The translations under genes and the position numbers were made by a program. 64,000 nucleotides of DNA from Symsagittifera roscoffensis (taxonomy: Eukaryota > Xenacoelomorpha > Acoela > Convolutidae). The notes beneath the pieces are model-generated. The model ran no database searches. It had not been told where the DNA came from and saw only the letters and a list, made by a program, of their open reading frames with translations. This document shows, piece by piece, positions 53,554 to 64,000 of this stretch; the stretch's first letter is position 1, and each line of letters opens with the position of its first letter. Location of the stretch: assembly GCF_963678635.1 (NCBI RefSeq), contig NC_087068.1, positions 34,731,436 to 34,795,435 of the forward strand, written 5' to 3'.

Positions 53554-54013
53554 CTGAAAAAAGCGAGAGATTAAGCATAAAACATATTTTAAAAAAAGTA
53601 CATGGTACAAACAAAAATTGAGAGATTTAAAATGTCCCAAAAAATTAATAGATTAATTATAGTTTCTTTGAATTGTTGAAAAAAGTTGGAAACAATTTCA
53701 AGTAGTTTTACAAAATATAGACCAATTGCTTTTATAGAAAAACAATCAGAATTAAATGAGGTTTAATTACTGTTGTGTAAAGAAAACCAACCAATCAGAA
53801 TCGAGTATTCTTTCAGTATCACTGGTTGTTCGAGATCAATCGATCACATTCTGGCTTTTTCTAAAAGTGAATTGTCGATTAATTTTCTAAAAATTTTAAT
53901 CATTATTTGAAAAATGTCTATCAAAAACTATTCGAATTTCCCCGTGTTACTTTACAAGAAAAAAGTAAAAACTGAAGGTTTTCCTTATTGATGAAATAGA
54001 TGTTTGCTCTTAC

Positions 54014-54267
54014 CTTTTTCTTAATTGGATCTTCTTGGAAATCCGTTCTCACACGATGAACACTTTTTTGACTTTGGGGTTGACTTTATGTGCTTTTTGC
54101 CCGTATTGAAATTGGTTTCTTGCTGGTTGTAAGTACAATAATAACATTCCAGACATAGAAAAAAATTGTAGCGCACAACTTTTGCTGTTTAGGGCCGCAT
54201 AGGACCTACTGTTTTCTTTGTCACAGTCCTCGCATTTCACTTTCTTACTCCTTTTGAGTGAAGGCAT
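54014..54267 (-). pseudogene. Cysteine-motif exon, array B unit 2
   Basis: Counterpart of 44346-44599 (CEDCDKENSRSYAAL, six-A run). The same frame switch is retained, and the acceptor and donor words are intact. Confidence 0.55.
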
Positions 54268-54726
54268 CTGAAAAAATTGCGAGATTTAGCCTAAACTATT
54301 TTTAAATAAAAGTACATGGTACAAACAAAAATTGAGAGAATTAAAATGTCCAAAAAACTAGTAGATTAATTATAGTTTCTTTGAATTGTTGAAAAAATTT
54401 GGAAACATTTTCAAGAAGTTATACAAAATATAAACCAATTGCTTTTATTGAAAAAAAATCAGAATGAAATGAGGTTTAATTACTGTTGTGTAATGAAAAC
54501 CAACCAATCAGAATCGAGTATTCTTTCAGTATCACTGGTTGTTCGAGATCAATCGATCACATTCTTGCATTTTCTAAAAGTGAATTGTTGATTATTTTTC
54601 TAAAAATTTTAATCATTATTTGAAAAATGTCTATCAAAAACTATTCGAATTTCCCCGTGTTGCTTTACAAGAAAAAAGTAAAAACTGAAGGTTTTCCTTA
54701 TTGATGAAATAGATGTTTGCTCTTAC

Positions 54727-54980
54727 CTTTTTCTTAATTGGATCTTCTTGGAAATCCGTTCTCACACGATGAACACTTTTTTGACTTTGGGGTTGACTTT
54801 ATGTGCTTTTTGCCCGTATTGAAATTGGTTTCTTGCTGGTTGTAAGTACAATAATAACATTCCGGACATAAAAAAAAATTGTAGCGCACAATTTTTGCTG
54901 TTTATGGCCGCATAGGACCTTCTGTTTTCTTTGTCACAGTCCTCGCATTTCACTTTTTTACTCCTGTTGAGTGAAGGCAT
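54727..54980 (-). pseudogene. Cysteine-motif exon, array B unit 3
   Basis: Counterpart of 45059-45312. One silent difference at about 54921. Six-A run and splice-like borders retained. Confidence 0.55.
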
Positions 54981-55442
54981 CTGAAAAAATTGCGAGATTT
55001 AGCCTAAACTATTTTTAAATAAAAGTACATGGTACAAACAAAAATTGAGAGATTTAAAATGTCCCAAAAAATTAATAGATTAATTATAGTTTCTTTGAAT
55101 TGTTGAAACAATTTGGAAATAATTTCAAGTAGTTATACAAAATATAGACCAATTGCTTTTATAGAAAAACAATCAGAATGAAATGAGGTTTAATTACTGT
55201 TGTGTAAAGAAAACCAACCAATCAGAATCGAGTATTATTTCAGTATCACTGGTTGTTCGAGATCAATCGATCACATTCTGGCTTTTTCTAAAAGTGAATT
55301 GTCGATTATTTTTCTAAAAATTTTAATCATTATTTGAAAAATGTCTATCGAAAACTATTCGAATTTCCCCGTGTTACTTTACAAGAAAAAAGTATAAAAA
55401 CTGAAGGTTTTCCTTATTGATGAAATAGATGTTTGCTCTTAC

Positions 55443-55695
55443 CTTTTTCTTAATTGGATCTTCTTGGAAATCCGTTCTCACACGATGAACACTTTTTGAC
55501 TTTGGGGTTGACTTTATGTGCTTTTTGCCCGTATTGAAATTGGTTTCTTGCTGGTTGTAAGTACAATAAAAACATTCCGGACATAGAAAAAAATTGTAGC
55601 GCACAATTTTTGCTGTTTATGGCCGCATAGGACTTTCTGTTTTCTTTGTCACAGTCCTCGCATTTCACTTTTTTACTCCTGTTGAGTGAAGGCAT
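55443..55695 (-). pseudogene. Cysteine-motif exon, array B unit 4
   Basis: Counterpart of 45775-46027 with the five-A run. It has CENGFPRRSN where array A has CENKFPRRSN. The second frame (FLCPECFYCTYNQQ) again continues through the donor. Confidence 0.55.
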
Positions 55696-56157
55696 CTGAA
55701 AAAATTGCGAGATTTAGCCTAAACTATTTTTAAATAAAAGTACATGGTACAAACAAAAATTGAGAGATTTAAAATGTCCCAAAAAATTAATAGATTAATT
55801 ATAGTTTCTTTGAATTGTTGAAACAATTTGGAAATAATTTCAAGTAGTTATACAAAATATAGACCAATTGCTTTTATTGAAAAAAAATCAGAATGAAATG
55901 AGGTTTAATTACTGTTGTGTAAAGAAAACCAACCAATCAGAATCGAGTATTCTTTCAGTATCACTGGTTGTTCGAGATCAATCGATCACATTCTGGTTTT
56001 TTCTAAAAGTGAATTGTCGATTATTTTTCTAAAAATTTTAATCATTATTTGAAAAATGTCTATCGAAAACTATTCGAATTTCCCCGTGTTACTTTACAAG
56101 AAAAAAGTATAAAAACTGAAGGTTTTCCTTATTGATGAAATAGATGTTTGCTCTTAC

Positions 56158-56412
56158 CTTTTTCTTAATTGGATCTTCTTGGAAATCCGTTCTCACACAA
56201 TGAACACTTTTTTTGACTTTGGGGTTGACTTTATGTGCTTTTTGCCCGTATTGAAATTGGTTTCTTGCTGGTTGTAAGTACAATATTAACATGGCGTTTA
56301 TAGAAAAAAATTGTAGCGCACAACTTTTGCTGTTTAGGGCCGCATAGGACCTACTGTTTTCTTTGTCACAGTCCTCGCATTTCACTTTCTTACTCCTTTC
56401 GAGTGAAGGCAT
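56158..56412 (-). pseudogene. Cysteine-motif exon, array B unit 5
   Basis: Counterpart of 46488-46742 with the seven-A run and the INAMLILYLQPARNQ segment. The first frame is open across the exon and its donor to 56089. Confidence 0.5.
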
Positions 56413-56884
56413 CTGAAAAAAGCGAGAGATTAAGCATAAAACATATTTAAAAAAAAGTACATGGTACAAACAAAAATTGAGAGATTTAAAATGTCCCAAA
56501 AAATTAATAGATTAATTATAGTTTCTTTGAAATGTTGAAAAAAGTTGGAAACAATTTCAAGTAGTTATACAAAATATAGACCAGTTGCATTTATTGAAAA
56601 CAAAATCAGAATGAGATGAGGTTTAGTTACTGTTGCGTAATGGAAACCAACCAATCAGAATCGAGTATTCTTTTAGTATCACTGTTTGTTCGAGATCAAT
56701 CGATCACATTCTGGCGTTTTCTAATAGTGAATTGTTGATTATTTTTCTAAAAGTTTTAATCATTAGTTGAAAAATGTCTATCGAAAACTATTCGAACTTC
56801 CTCGTGTTATTTTACAAGAAAAAATTAAAAACTGAAGGTTTTTCTTATTGATGAAATAGATGTTGACTCTTACCTTTTTCTTAA

Positions 56885-59030
56885 CTTTTTGTACTTTTTA
56901 ATTGTATAAAATAGTGTTATCCGGCTGAGTAAAGGTCTCTTTAGAGAAACTGACTCAATCAAAGAGTTTTATTTTTGAACCGAGTATTGAATATCAAAGC
57001 CTTAAACTTACGGCTGAATTACTCCTGACAAGGAAAGAAATTTTGTTTATTCTCGAAATTTTGAAATTGATCAAAAAATCGTATGATAAAATTGGAACCT
57101 GATCCAAACTATGCATTATTATTGGTTTTAAATTAGATATTTTATCCCTATAAAATATTAAAGACTAACCAATCACACTCGATCAAACTAACAACCGACT
57201 TATTTGCAAGTGCTGAAATTACTTGTAATTTCAGCACCAGAGCAATTTGAATTTAAATACAATTTAGTTGCTTTCTCCAAAAAACCGACTTGTTAGCAAA
57301 CCAGTATACTTTAGATCTATTGAGACTAAGAGATATAAGAGTACGATTAAGATCGGTATTAGACTAAGAAGTTGCACGAATCTATCCGGCCGAAAATAGG
57401 ATAGCGTGACGAGCAGACGGTGTACTCTATCTGAGTTTACTCTATGAGCTAGACCATCATCCCAACTCATCTGGTGCGACCAAAAATCTCGAATAAAACG
57501 TTACGGAACAAAATAGCTTAGAACTAACCAAAAATAGATTAGACTTAGACAAAAAACATTCTCAAAAATGTTACACGACAATATTTTAATTGAAATGTCT
57601 CTACGACTTAATAGATCAGAGCCATTATTCCGAACAATACGAGAACTACCCAGTATTGTTGGAAAAAAAACCTCGGACAAGAGACGATACACGACTACAA
57701 AGGAATTAACCCATAAGTTTCATGGTCGTACGGTAAAAGCCAACACAAACTTTTATATTTAGAGTTTTATTAGCAATGAACTTAGATTTTTATTTGCAAA
57801 CATAGTATCTTTGAAGAAAAACCTTCACCGATAATTACAGGCGCCAAACTTAATATAGTACAATATTGACAGATAAAAACATCCCTAGTCGTTCCCTTTA
57901 ATCTGCAGTAATTTTAAAAAGATATCTAGAAAAAATCTGTATTGAAAATAAAATTACAAAAATCAGTTAGTAAACACACAAAATGTTAGTAATATATAAA
58001 TCATCTCTTCATCTCAGCTTCATCATTTAAAACATAACAGCAAATCATATACCCACTAACAACATCAAAAACTAATTAAATAAAAATTTTTTATCAATCA
58101 AAGTTTATCTTAAAACATAAAGGCCTATCCTTTCCTATCCTATCCTATGACTTATTTTTACTTAACTTAAGCTTTTTAAACTGAAAAGATCATCAAGGCT
58201 TTCCTTGCATCTTTATTTCACTTTTAACTAAATTAAATTCAGTTTCATTAATTTTATATCCTGATCATCAAGGCTTATCCTTGGATCAAATAGAACAATT
58301 TTGTTCTCCTCCACACATTTAGAAAAGTGTCTAACGAACTCAAACGTCGATTCACTATCCAATACTTTCTCAAGACCCAAGATTCATAGAAATTTTTCAA
58401 TCACACTAACCATTCCAATTGGGACAAACAGTGACGAACTTCGGTTCTTCATCCTTCACTTAACCCCCCTCTTACCTGACCCAGGACAATACTTAAACTT
58501 AGTAAGTTTAAAAAAGTACCTAACGAATTACTTGTGTACTAATTATACCTGAACCTTGTGCATCAATTTACTATTCTCCAACACTTGAACACAATCAATA
58601 CCACTAAGTAAGATTAAACAAGTTAACACCTTAACTTAGACTAGTCACAAGAAAGTAACAATCATTCTCAGGAACCGATATATAAAGTTCTCTCCAACTC
58701 TGAAATACACCAACCAAGTTAGGCTAACCCAAAAAAAATGGTAAGAACTAACAGTTTAGGTTAATAAAAATCACTTATCCAAATATTGCATCCGTCATCC
58801 TAAACCTTATGTCACTAGACAACTTAGGAAATAAACAAACATCATACTACACAATTTTGAAATAAACAACAAAAAATATGACCTCGTAATCACTCCACAC
58901 ACAGTCAATAGGATATATTAGAACAAAATGACAAACAACCACTAGAAAAATTTTTAGCAAACAAAGACAGATTACACGAAGAAGATTTTCAAAACGAAGA
59001 AACGCAGTCTCCGAATCAGAAACAAGTAAT
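56885..59030. other. Presumed LTR or leader of Ty3-type element 2, copy 2
   Basis: Counterpart of 47215-50402 without the secondary duplication. TGTTATCCGGCTGAG lies at 56915 and the hairpin at 57210-57237. No gene is seen; short open frames are the same as in copy 1. Confidence 0.4.
57210..57237. other. Perfect 28-nt palindrome, copy 2
   Basis: Same 13-bp arms and TT centre as 47540-47567. Confidence 0.85.
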
Positions 59031-59252
59031 TTGGAAGAACTTTACAGTTTAAAAGACTCCGTAAATAAAAATTACCAAGTTAATGATACACTATATTTTT
59101 CTGACTCAGAAACCACGTCACAATCATCAATACAAAGAAAACGAAGAAAAAAAACGACATAAAAAAACAAACCAGTACGTCTACACAGTTGGAATCAACC
59201 AATAAAACACATTGAAAACTACAAATTGACAATTATTAAAACACAAAAATGA
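59031..59252 (+). pseudogene. Gag-like N-terminal frame, element 2 copy 2 (nonsense)
   Basis: Counterpart of 50403-50624. TAC is TAA at 59158-59160, after the basic RKRRKKTT segment, so the frame is closed. The ATGA overlap with the next frame is retained. Confidence 0.5.
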
Positions 59253-60088
59253 GTCAAAATGAAGAAAGCGAAGATGAAAAATCCATCCTCCCATTTTTAA
59301 TCAGTTCACTCACTGATGATAGAGGACAAAAACACTTTTTTCAAAATTTAATCGCAAATTTATTTGAAAAAGGAACTAGTCCATGTACGGCAGAATTTCC
59401 AGAAGTCAAAATCAAAAGACAAATTATCGATCACCATCTAAAAGAAATATGTAAGCTAACACAACAAAAAGGAATCTATACCATAGAAACCCATTCACCA
59501 AGTAAATTTCATGGTAGATATCTACTTCAAACAGACGACGTAGATAAAGAGTTTTCAAAAGTTCTCACCGAATACATAAAAAAAATACAACACCAAAACT
59601 CACAAAGAGCAAATTTAATATTCACTAGCGATGTATTTCAAATAATTCATAGCTATCTATCTTTACTAGAAAAACCAGAATCCCAAGGAACTTCACCAGG
59701 TCAAACATCAAAACACACAACTGTAAGACATGAAATTGAAATATTCTCCGAATATTTAAACACAATCTGTGAAAATTTAACCAGTAACGAAGTTTCACAA
59801 AAAATCGTAGCGTGGTTTATCATTGATTATGTCACACATAATATTGATTGAATCTCGCAAGCAAGAAAAAATTTTAGACTCCAAAATTCAACTGATGACA
59901 CTGTGTTAGCTGAACAATCAGATTATTTTTGGGACCCTGAATGGTCTCATCCACTATTCTTGAATATACCAACAGATATTTCAAGTCAAGCAATCAGCAC
60001 AATCTCAATTAACAAAGACTATGTTAAAGTATACCCACTCACAACTGACGCAAACACCTCTAAATTGTTATTCATATCTACCCCATAG
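59249..60088 (+). pseudogene. Gag-like protein, element 2 copy 2
   Basis: Same as 50621-51460: 200 codons, TGA at 59849-59851 after THNID, then the same frame to a TAG at 60086-60088. Two amino-acid differences from copy 1 (LKEICKL for LKGICKL; SLLEKPE for SLLKKPE). Confidence 0.5.
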
Positions 60089-60595
60089 AATAGGAAATAA
60101 TAGTTTAAACGCAACCCTGATACAACAAGAAAACCTAAATCGAACTAAAAATCTTTTACAACAAGATATTCAAACACCATCACATTTCAAAAATGAAGAG
60201 GCAGTTATAACAATAACAACAACACAACAAAGTATCTCACCAATATATCCAAATCTTACAACTCCAGGACCTAAAAATCCAACTTTACCACAGGTAACAT
60301 TACAATCTACGGTTAAACCTCCGTTGTCCCAAAATATTCACATATGGACCATAAAACGTTTAGACCAATGACAAAACCAACACAAAAACAAAGAACACTC
60401 ACTAGAAACAATTTTGCAGAACACAATTATAAGTATGTAAATAGACCACAAACATCTAAATCTCCTCGCACAAATATGCAATATCATTTATTTTCACAAA
60501 GACAAAATTTCCAACATCCAACAATAAAGTCAGTAATTTTTAACGATTACCCACGAATTTCACAAAACCAAAGTGAAAATTATCCATTTTTTTAA
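60021..60595 (+). pseudogene. Gln/Pro/Thr-rich gag segments, copy 2
   Basis: Two overlapping frames (60021-60371 and 60344-60595) equal to 51393-51743 and 51716-51967. They are followed in frame by two adjacent TAA codons and a TGA, as in copy 1. Confidence 0.4.
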
Positions 60596-60845
60596 TAAAA
60601 TAAAAACAATAAACAGAAAAAACAAAATAAACATAAAACACCTTATTACACACCCAATTTTCTTTCATCAGATGATGAAGATTTTTATGACCAAAATCGT
60701 TGAAAATTTTTTCAAAACCAAAGACTCCACTCTTATCACGTAAATCAACCAGACATTTTTGAACCATATACACTAGAACAACATATGCGACAATCTAGAC
60801 CAAATCACGCATCTCAAAATAATTTTTTTTTCACAAAACCCAGTT

Positions 60846-61370
60846 AATACCGATTATTATCAACCAACGCAAATGCAAAATGAAATTCCACTACCTTATT
60901 ACTTACAACGACATAAAGTCACAAAAAGTCAACTTACAATTTTTTCACAAATGCCAAATGCCGCAGAATCTTTTCAAATGACTATGAATCCATACCTAAT
61001 GGGTGGATCATCAATAACATCAAACAAACCAATGATGGTATTCACCGGTACAGACTCTAAGTATTCTGTAGAAGATTATTTAAATGCAGTAACAGCAAAT
61101 TTAATGTTGAATATAGGACCTGAACCAATAAATACACCACTTCACCAGAATTGGATACATAGACGCACAGCGTTAATACAAACCACACTTGATGGCGCAG
61201 CTTAAAAATGGTTTTTAGTTTTACCTATAGATATAAAAACAGACTGGAAAAGATTCACACAAGAATTTTCAAAAATGTTTGATTCTGAAAGGAACAAACA
61301 ACATCAAAGAGTTTTATGCAATGAAATTTGTAGACTACCCAATGAAATAAAAAAAAACAACTTGCAGTAA
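60846..61370 (+). pseudogene. Retrotrans_gag-like domain, element 2
   Basis: The full version of the domain cut at 52598. FTGTDSKYSVEDYLNAVTAN and HRRTALIQTTLDGAA are followed by TAA at 61203-61205, then in the same frame KWFLVLPIDIKTDWKRFTQE and FSKMFDSERNKQHQRVLCNE. This fits Pfam Retrotrans_gag of Ty3-type elements, a capsid domain. The TAA occupies the usual Gln position. A second stop at 61368-61370 ends the frame. Confidence 0.75.
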
Positions 61371-61418
61371 GTCCGAAAAACATATTCATCTAATACTCAT
61401 GATTATAAAAATACAAAA

Positions 61419-61859
61419 ATGACAGAATTCCTAATGATGTTTCTAACACCTCAATTACGAAAAATAGCAATCAAAAAGAGAGCATCACATTCTTCCTCAA
61501 TTCGAGAACCAGATTTAGATTTTAGAAAATTAGTAGATAAACTAGAACAAGCAGAAATCACTATGAAACTAGAAGAAACAGAAAATCTCAAACTACAATA
61601 TGTTAATAATAATCAAACAACTATAACACAAATAAATAATATATACAATTCAGATACAGATTTATCCGAAAAAATTACTGAAATTTTGAATATATATGAG
61701 AAAAATCCAATTTTTAAAGGTAAACCATCATTCAAAAAAGGGTGTAACTTTGCCGAAGATACGGAAATAGCATTGCTGAATGCAGACAAAAACAACAAGA
61801 CAATCAGAATAAACCACAAAAGTACAAAAAACCAAACAAATCATTTTTTCAGTACATGA
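61419..61859 (+). pseudogene. Gag C-terminal helical segment, element 2
   Basis: Reads FLTPQLRKIAIKKRASHSSS and LDFRKLVDKLEQAEITMKLE, a charged helix usual after the Retrotrans_gag domain. It ends at a TGA (61857-61859). The Arg/Ser/Asn-rich frame follows in the same phase five codons later. Confidence 0.55.
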
Positions 61860-61865
61860 AAAAAG

Positions 61866-62459
61866 ATGAAAATCTACCAAATAAAAACATTTCACAGTAA
61901 TAGTAGTTCTGGAAAACCATTTCCAAACAGCTCAAACTATTCAAGAAATCAATCACCTTATAACTCTACCTACAAAGGTAGATCACCAGATCAAAGAAAT
62001 TCACGCAATTTCTCACAAAACAGATATAGTGGATCAAATAGTCGAAACATTCAAGATCGAAATACTTATTCACGATCAAACTCAAACAGAACAATTCTTT
62101 CGTTTGATACCAATTCCTATTCGTATTCTAGGACTAGACACTATTCGAATGATAGATCAAGAAGTTCATCATACAATAGACAAAGAAGTTATTCCAACAA
62201 TAGAAACAGAAGCTATTCGAATAAGCGAAATCAACGATATAACAATCGATCACGAGATTATTCAAATAACAGATCAAATCACCAAAGATCTAATTATAAC
62301 AATTATCAAAACAGATCAAGAGATAATTCAAAAAAAGGATATCAAAATATAACAATAGACAAAGATACTACTCTCAATCACCTAATAGAAATAACACACG
62401 TTATCCAGATTCTCAAAACAAAAATAGAAGCAAAACACCAAAACATCAAAAACAAATAA
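61866..62459 (+). pseudogene. Arg/Ser/Asn-rich basic region, element 2
   Basis: 197 codons dominated by Arg, Ser, Asn and Tyr (RSYSNNRNRSYSNKRNQRYN). It replaces the cysteine knuckle expected for a nucleocapsid and probably binds nucleic acid through basic charge. An eight-residue period is encoded by 24-bp DNA repeats at about 62184-62330. A run of A at about 62331-62337 marks a frame change, after which the basic, Ser/Lys-rich sequence resumes in the protease frame. Confidence 0.55.
62184..62330 (+). repeat. 24-bp coding minisatellite
   Basis: AGAAGTTATTCCAACAATAG and AGAAGCTATTCGAATAAGCG alternate with diverged copies at a period of 24 bp, encoding RSYSNNRN-type octapeptides. Confidence 0.75.
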
Positions 62460-63004
62460 ATCAAGTAAAAACAACTGACGAAACCAATTCAGATCACCCT
62501 GGTTTTGACAACACGGAAACTACTGAATTACAATTAAACCACATTAATTGCGAATCTGCAGACAGTGAAAATGATACAGAAAACACAATTTTAGTCAACA
62601 TGATAGAAGTTGAAAATGACTATGAAACCGTTACATACGAACAACCTTTTCATTCACATATTTATGAAAATCAATTGGAATTACTTTTAGACTATCATAC
62701 TAGACCTAAAAATAGTAATATACCAATCGAGCGAATAGTAAATGAAGCAACGACATTACACGATCCTGAGAAAACAAAAGTACCATGTTCTAGTACGAAT
62801 CACATTTACCAAAATATACCAAAAGAACCTCCAAAAGGAAAAACATGGACAATCCTTTTTCTTTTAGAAAAACCAAAAAGTAAAGAATTTCAACGACCAG
62901 ACCTTGAAATAGATTTTTTAATAGAGTCTGGAGCAGAATCGAATATTAATAATATTCCAACTTGGAATGAAATCAAAACTAACACCTGTAAAAACAGCCA
63001 GTAG
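62390..63004 (+). pseudogene. Linker and protease N-terminal part, element 2
   Basis: Continuous frame from a basic linker through an acidic segment (HINCESADSENDTENTILVN) to DLEIDFLIESGAESNINNIP. The latter fits the retropepsin active-site strand, but the catalytic Asp of D-S/T-G-A is Glu (GAG). The frame is lost after EIKTNTCKN at about 62970; the rest of the domain follows in another frame. Confidence 0.65.
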
Positions 63005-63539
63005 ACTAGCAAAAGCACAAGGCTTAACCTTAACAAACTACAGAAAATTTCAACTTTTCCTTGTTCCCACTCAAACATTGGAACAAAACAAACTCCTAAA
63101 TAAACCATTTAAACAAGCATTCCATATTTCAGATATAAAACACAATATTATTGGAATTCCATTCATCACAAAATACATACCAACTATTAATATATTAGAC
63201 AGCAAAATTAAAATGGAAGATAAATATACAAGAATGCAAAACACTGCTTTAACATTCTTCTAAAGAATGAATAAACAACCACCATTCTTTTCAAAAGTTT
63301 ACCCCATCTATAATAAAGAAAGAAAACATCCTAAACCACTCTCAGGATACATTTACGATTTTCCGATTAAACAAATTAACCAATACGACAAAAGTCAAAA
63401 CAAACAACATCTCTATATGTCTGACCTTGAATTTAGACCAATTCACAAATTCTTTAGAGTAACAATTTCATTCATAAAATACATGAAAAACACAAACTCC
63501 GATATCATTTCTCTACATGTATATAATAATTCACCCTAA
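62967..63539 (+). pseudogene. Protease C-terminal part and linker, element 2
   Basis: After the frame change come KTASRLAKAQGLTLTNYRKF and KHNIIGIPFITKYIPTINIL, the latter matching the conserved ILG-x-x-F strand of retropepsins. A TAA at 63261-63263 interrupts the frame. It continues with SGYIYDFPIKQINQYDKSQN and ends at 63537-63539. Everything after the protease fits the pre-RT linker of Ty3-type pol. Confidence 0.65.
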
Positions 63540-64000
63540 AAAATAACCTAACCTTTAGGACTCCCAGGATTTTGTGAAACCAATTCAACAACTTCTCCCA
63601 CAAAAGAAGTAGCATACAGAGTAAATAATAAATTACAACTATTAGAGATATGTCAATCAACAATTCATGATGAAGAATTATCAATAAATAATCTAACAAG
63701 CAACGAAAAAAGAAACACAGACTATTTCACAAAAACACCTTATTTTATACTAACATTCCAAATATCACACTATACAACAACAACAACAAAAATTCTTGAC
63801 AATGTTCAATTTCCAACACTCTCAAATAACACAGAACGAATTTGAAAAACCACCCGATTTACTGTTAAGATATCCAACAGTTTATGCCACATCTAAATTT
63901 GACGTTGGAAAAAAACTCACCACCTCATTTATCCTTGAAACCTGACCCAGTTTTCAAAAAAAAAGCAAGCAAAGTACCAATTCACTTACATGACAAAGTT
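63540..64000 (+). pseudogene. Pre-reverse-transcriptase region, element 2, cut by window end
   Basis: Coding pieces such as ATSKFDVGKK and, in the next frame, PHLSLKPDPVFKKKASKVPI occupy the place just before the fingers domain of Ty3-type reverse transcriptase. At least one frame change lies near 63910. The polymerase motifs are outside the window. Confidence 0.5.

Larger units (their letters stand above)
53336..56884 (-). repeat. 714-bp tandem array of exon-intron units, array B
   Basis: Exon starts at 53553, 54267, 54980, 55695 and 56412 (spacing 714, 713, 715, 717), plus the truncated sixth unit. It mirrors array A unit for unit, so the array was complete before the 9.67-kb duplication. 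Confidence 0.85.
52599..61226 (+). repeat. 9.67-kb tandem duplication, copy 2
   Basis: 8628 bp, lacking the extra 1.04-kb block of copy 1. Coordinates equal copy 1 plus 9668-9670 until about 48810/58480, and copy 1 plus 8628 afterwards. Beyond 61226 the retroelement continues, whereas copy 1 is cut at that point. Left of it, PolB is cut within LQLSCTLPNLAKI. Confidence 0.95.
61227..64000 (+). mobile_element. Ty3-type LTR retrotransposon, decayed (element 2), right part
   Basis: Continuation of the element whose left part is duplicated: gag C-terminal helix, Arg/Ser/Asn-rich region, protease and the pre-RT region, running off the window. The order and motifs fit Ty3-type gag-pol. RNase H, integrase and the 3' LTR would lie beyond 64000. 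With the left part it starts near 56915 (copy 2). It contains at least six frame changes or stops, so it is not functional as read. Confidence 0.8.

Noticed and set aside
43668-56884. CRISPR array
   Set aside because: Units are 714 bp with coding and splice-like parts, not short repeats with unique spacers; the genome is eukaryotic.
50621-61370. Possible variant genetic code (TAA as Gln, TGA as Trp) because coherent frames continue across stops
   Set aside because: The same frames use CAA/CAG and TGG normally, other breaks are clear indels, and stops also fall at positions without any Gln or Trp expectation. Point-mutation decay explains them.
1-64000. tRNA or rRNA genes
   Set aside because: Scanned by eye for T-loop GGTTCGAATCC-like words with a matching acceptor stem and for conserved rRNA words; only isolated partial matches (for example near 14995) without cloverleaf support.

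Overview
The window looks like a repeat-dominated, AT-rich stretch of an invertebrate (metazoan) nuclear genome. The grounds are a Penelope-like element, Ty3-type retrotransposons, a LINE remnant, a transposon-type family B DNA polymerase, MITE-like elements, minisatellites, intron-style splice sites and a 200-N scaffold gap. I see no bacterial operon, rRNA, tRNA or CRISPR, and no intact conserved host gene. The species cannot be named from the sequence.

Layout. 1-1830: AT-rich DNA with short tandem repeats. 1831-8158: a broken Ty3-type element (gag, protease, start of reverse transcriptase) carrying a 2.17-kb internal tandem duplication and cut by a 941-bp Penelope-like fragment (8159-9099). 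9395-15755: two diverged inverted-repeat arms enclosing a LINE tail, a second Penelope-like fragment with the same two ends as the first, and decayed unknown coding DNA. About 16059-25177: a GC-richer block, open almost throughout on the minus strand but interrupted by stops and frame changes; I cannot assign it to a family, and it is the best candidate for something undescribed. 25200-30490: AT microsatellite, an N gap whose two flanks are the same 51 bp, an unknown 170-codon reading frame, and MITE-like elements. 29806-41805: two diverged dispersed repeats, A and B, each present twice, with B holding palindrome clusters and a CTCAATTCCTG minisatellite. 42580-63990: a decayed PolB-type element on the minus strand whose upstream part is a tandem array of about 714-bp units, each a cysteine-motif exon with splice-site-like borders, followed on the plus strand by a Ty3-type retroelement (gag, basic Arg/Ser/Asn-rich region, protease, start of pol). 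A 9.67-kb stretch of this region is tandemly duplicated with very few differences.

How the parts relate. Almost all coding signal belongs to mobile elements and nearly all of it is broken: lost catalytic or zinc-binding residues, in-frame stops, and frame changes shared between duplicate copies and therefore older than the duplications. Near-identical large tandem duplications, a gap with duplicated flanks and three poly-C/G runs of exactly 14 nt also point to assembly effects, so copy numbers here should be treated with caution.
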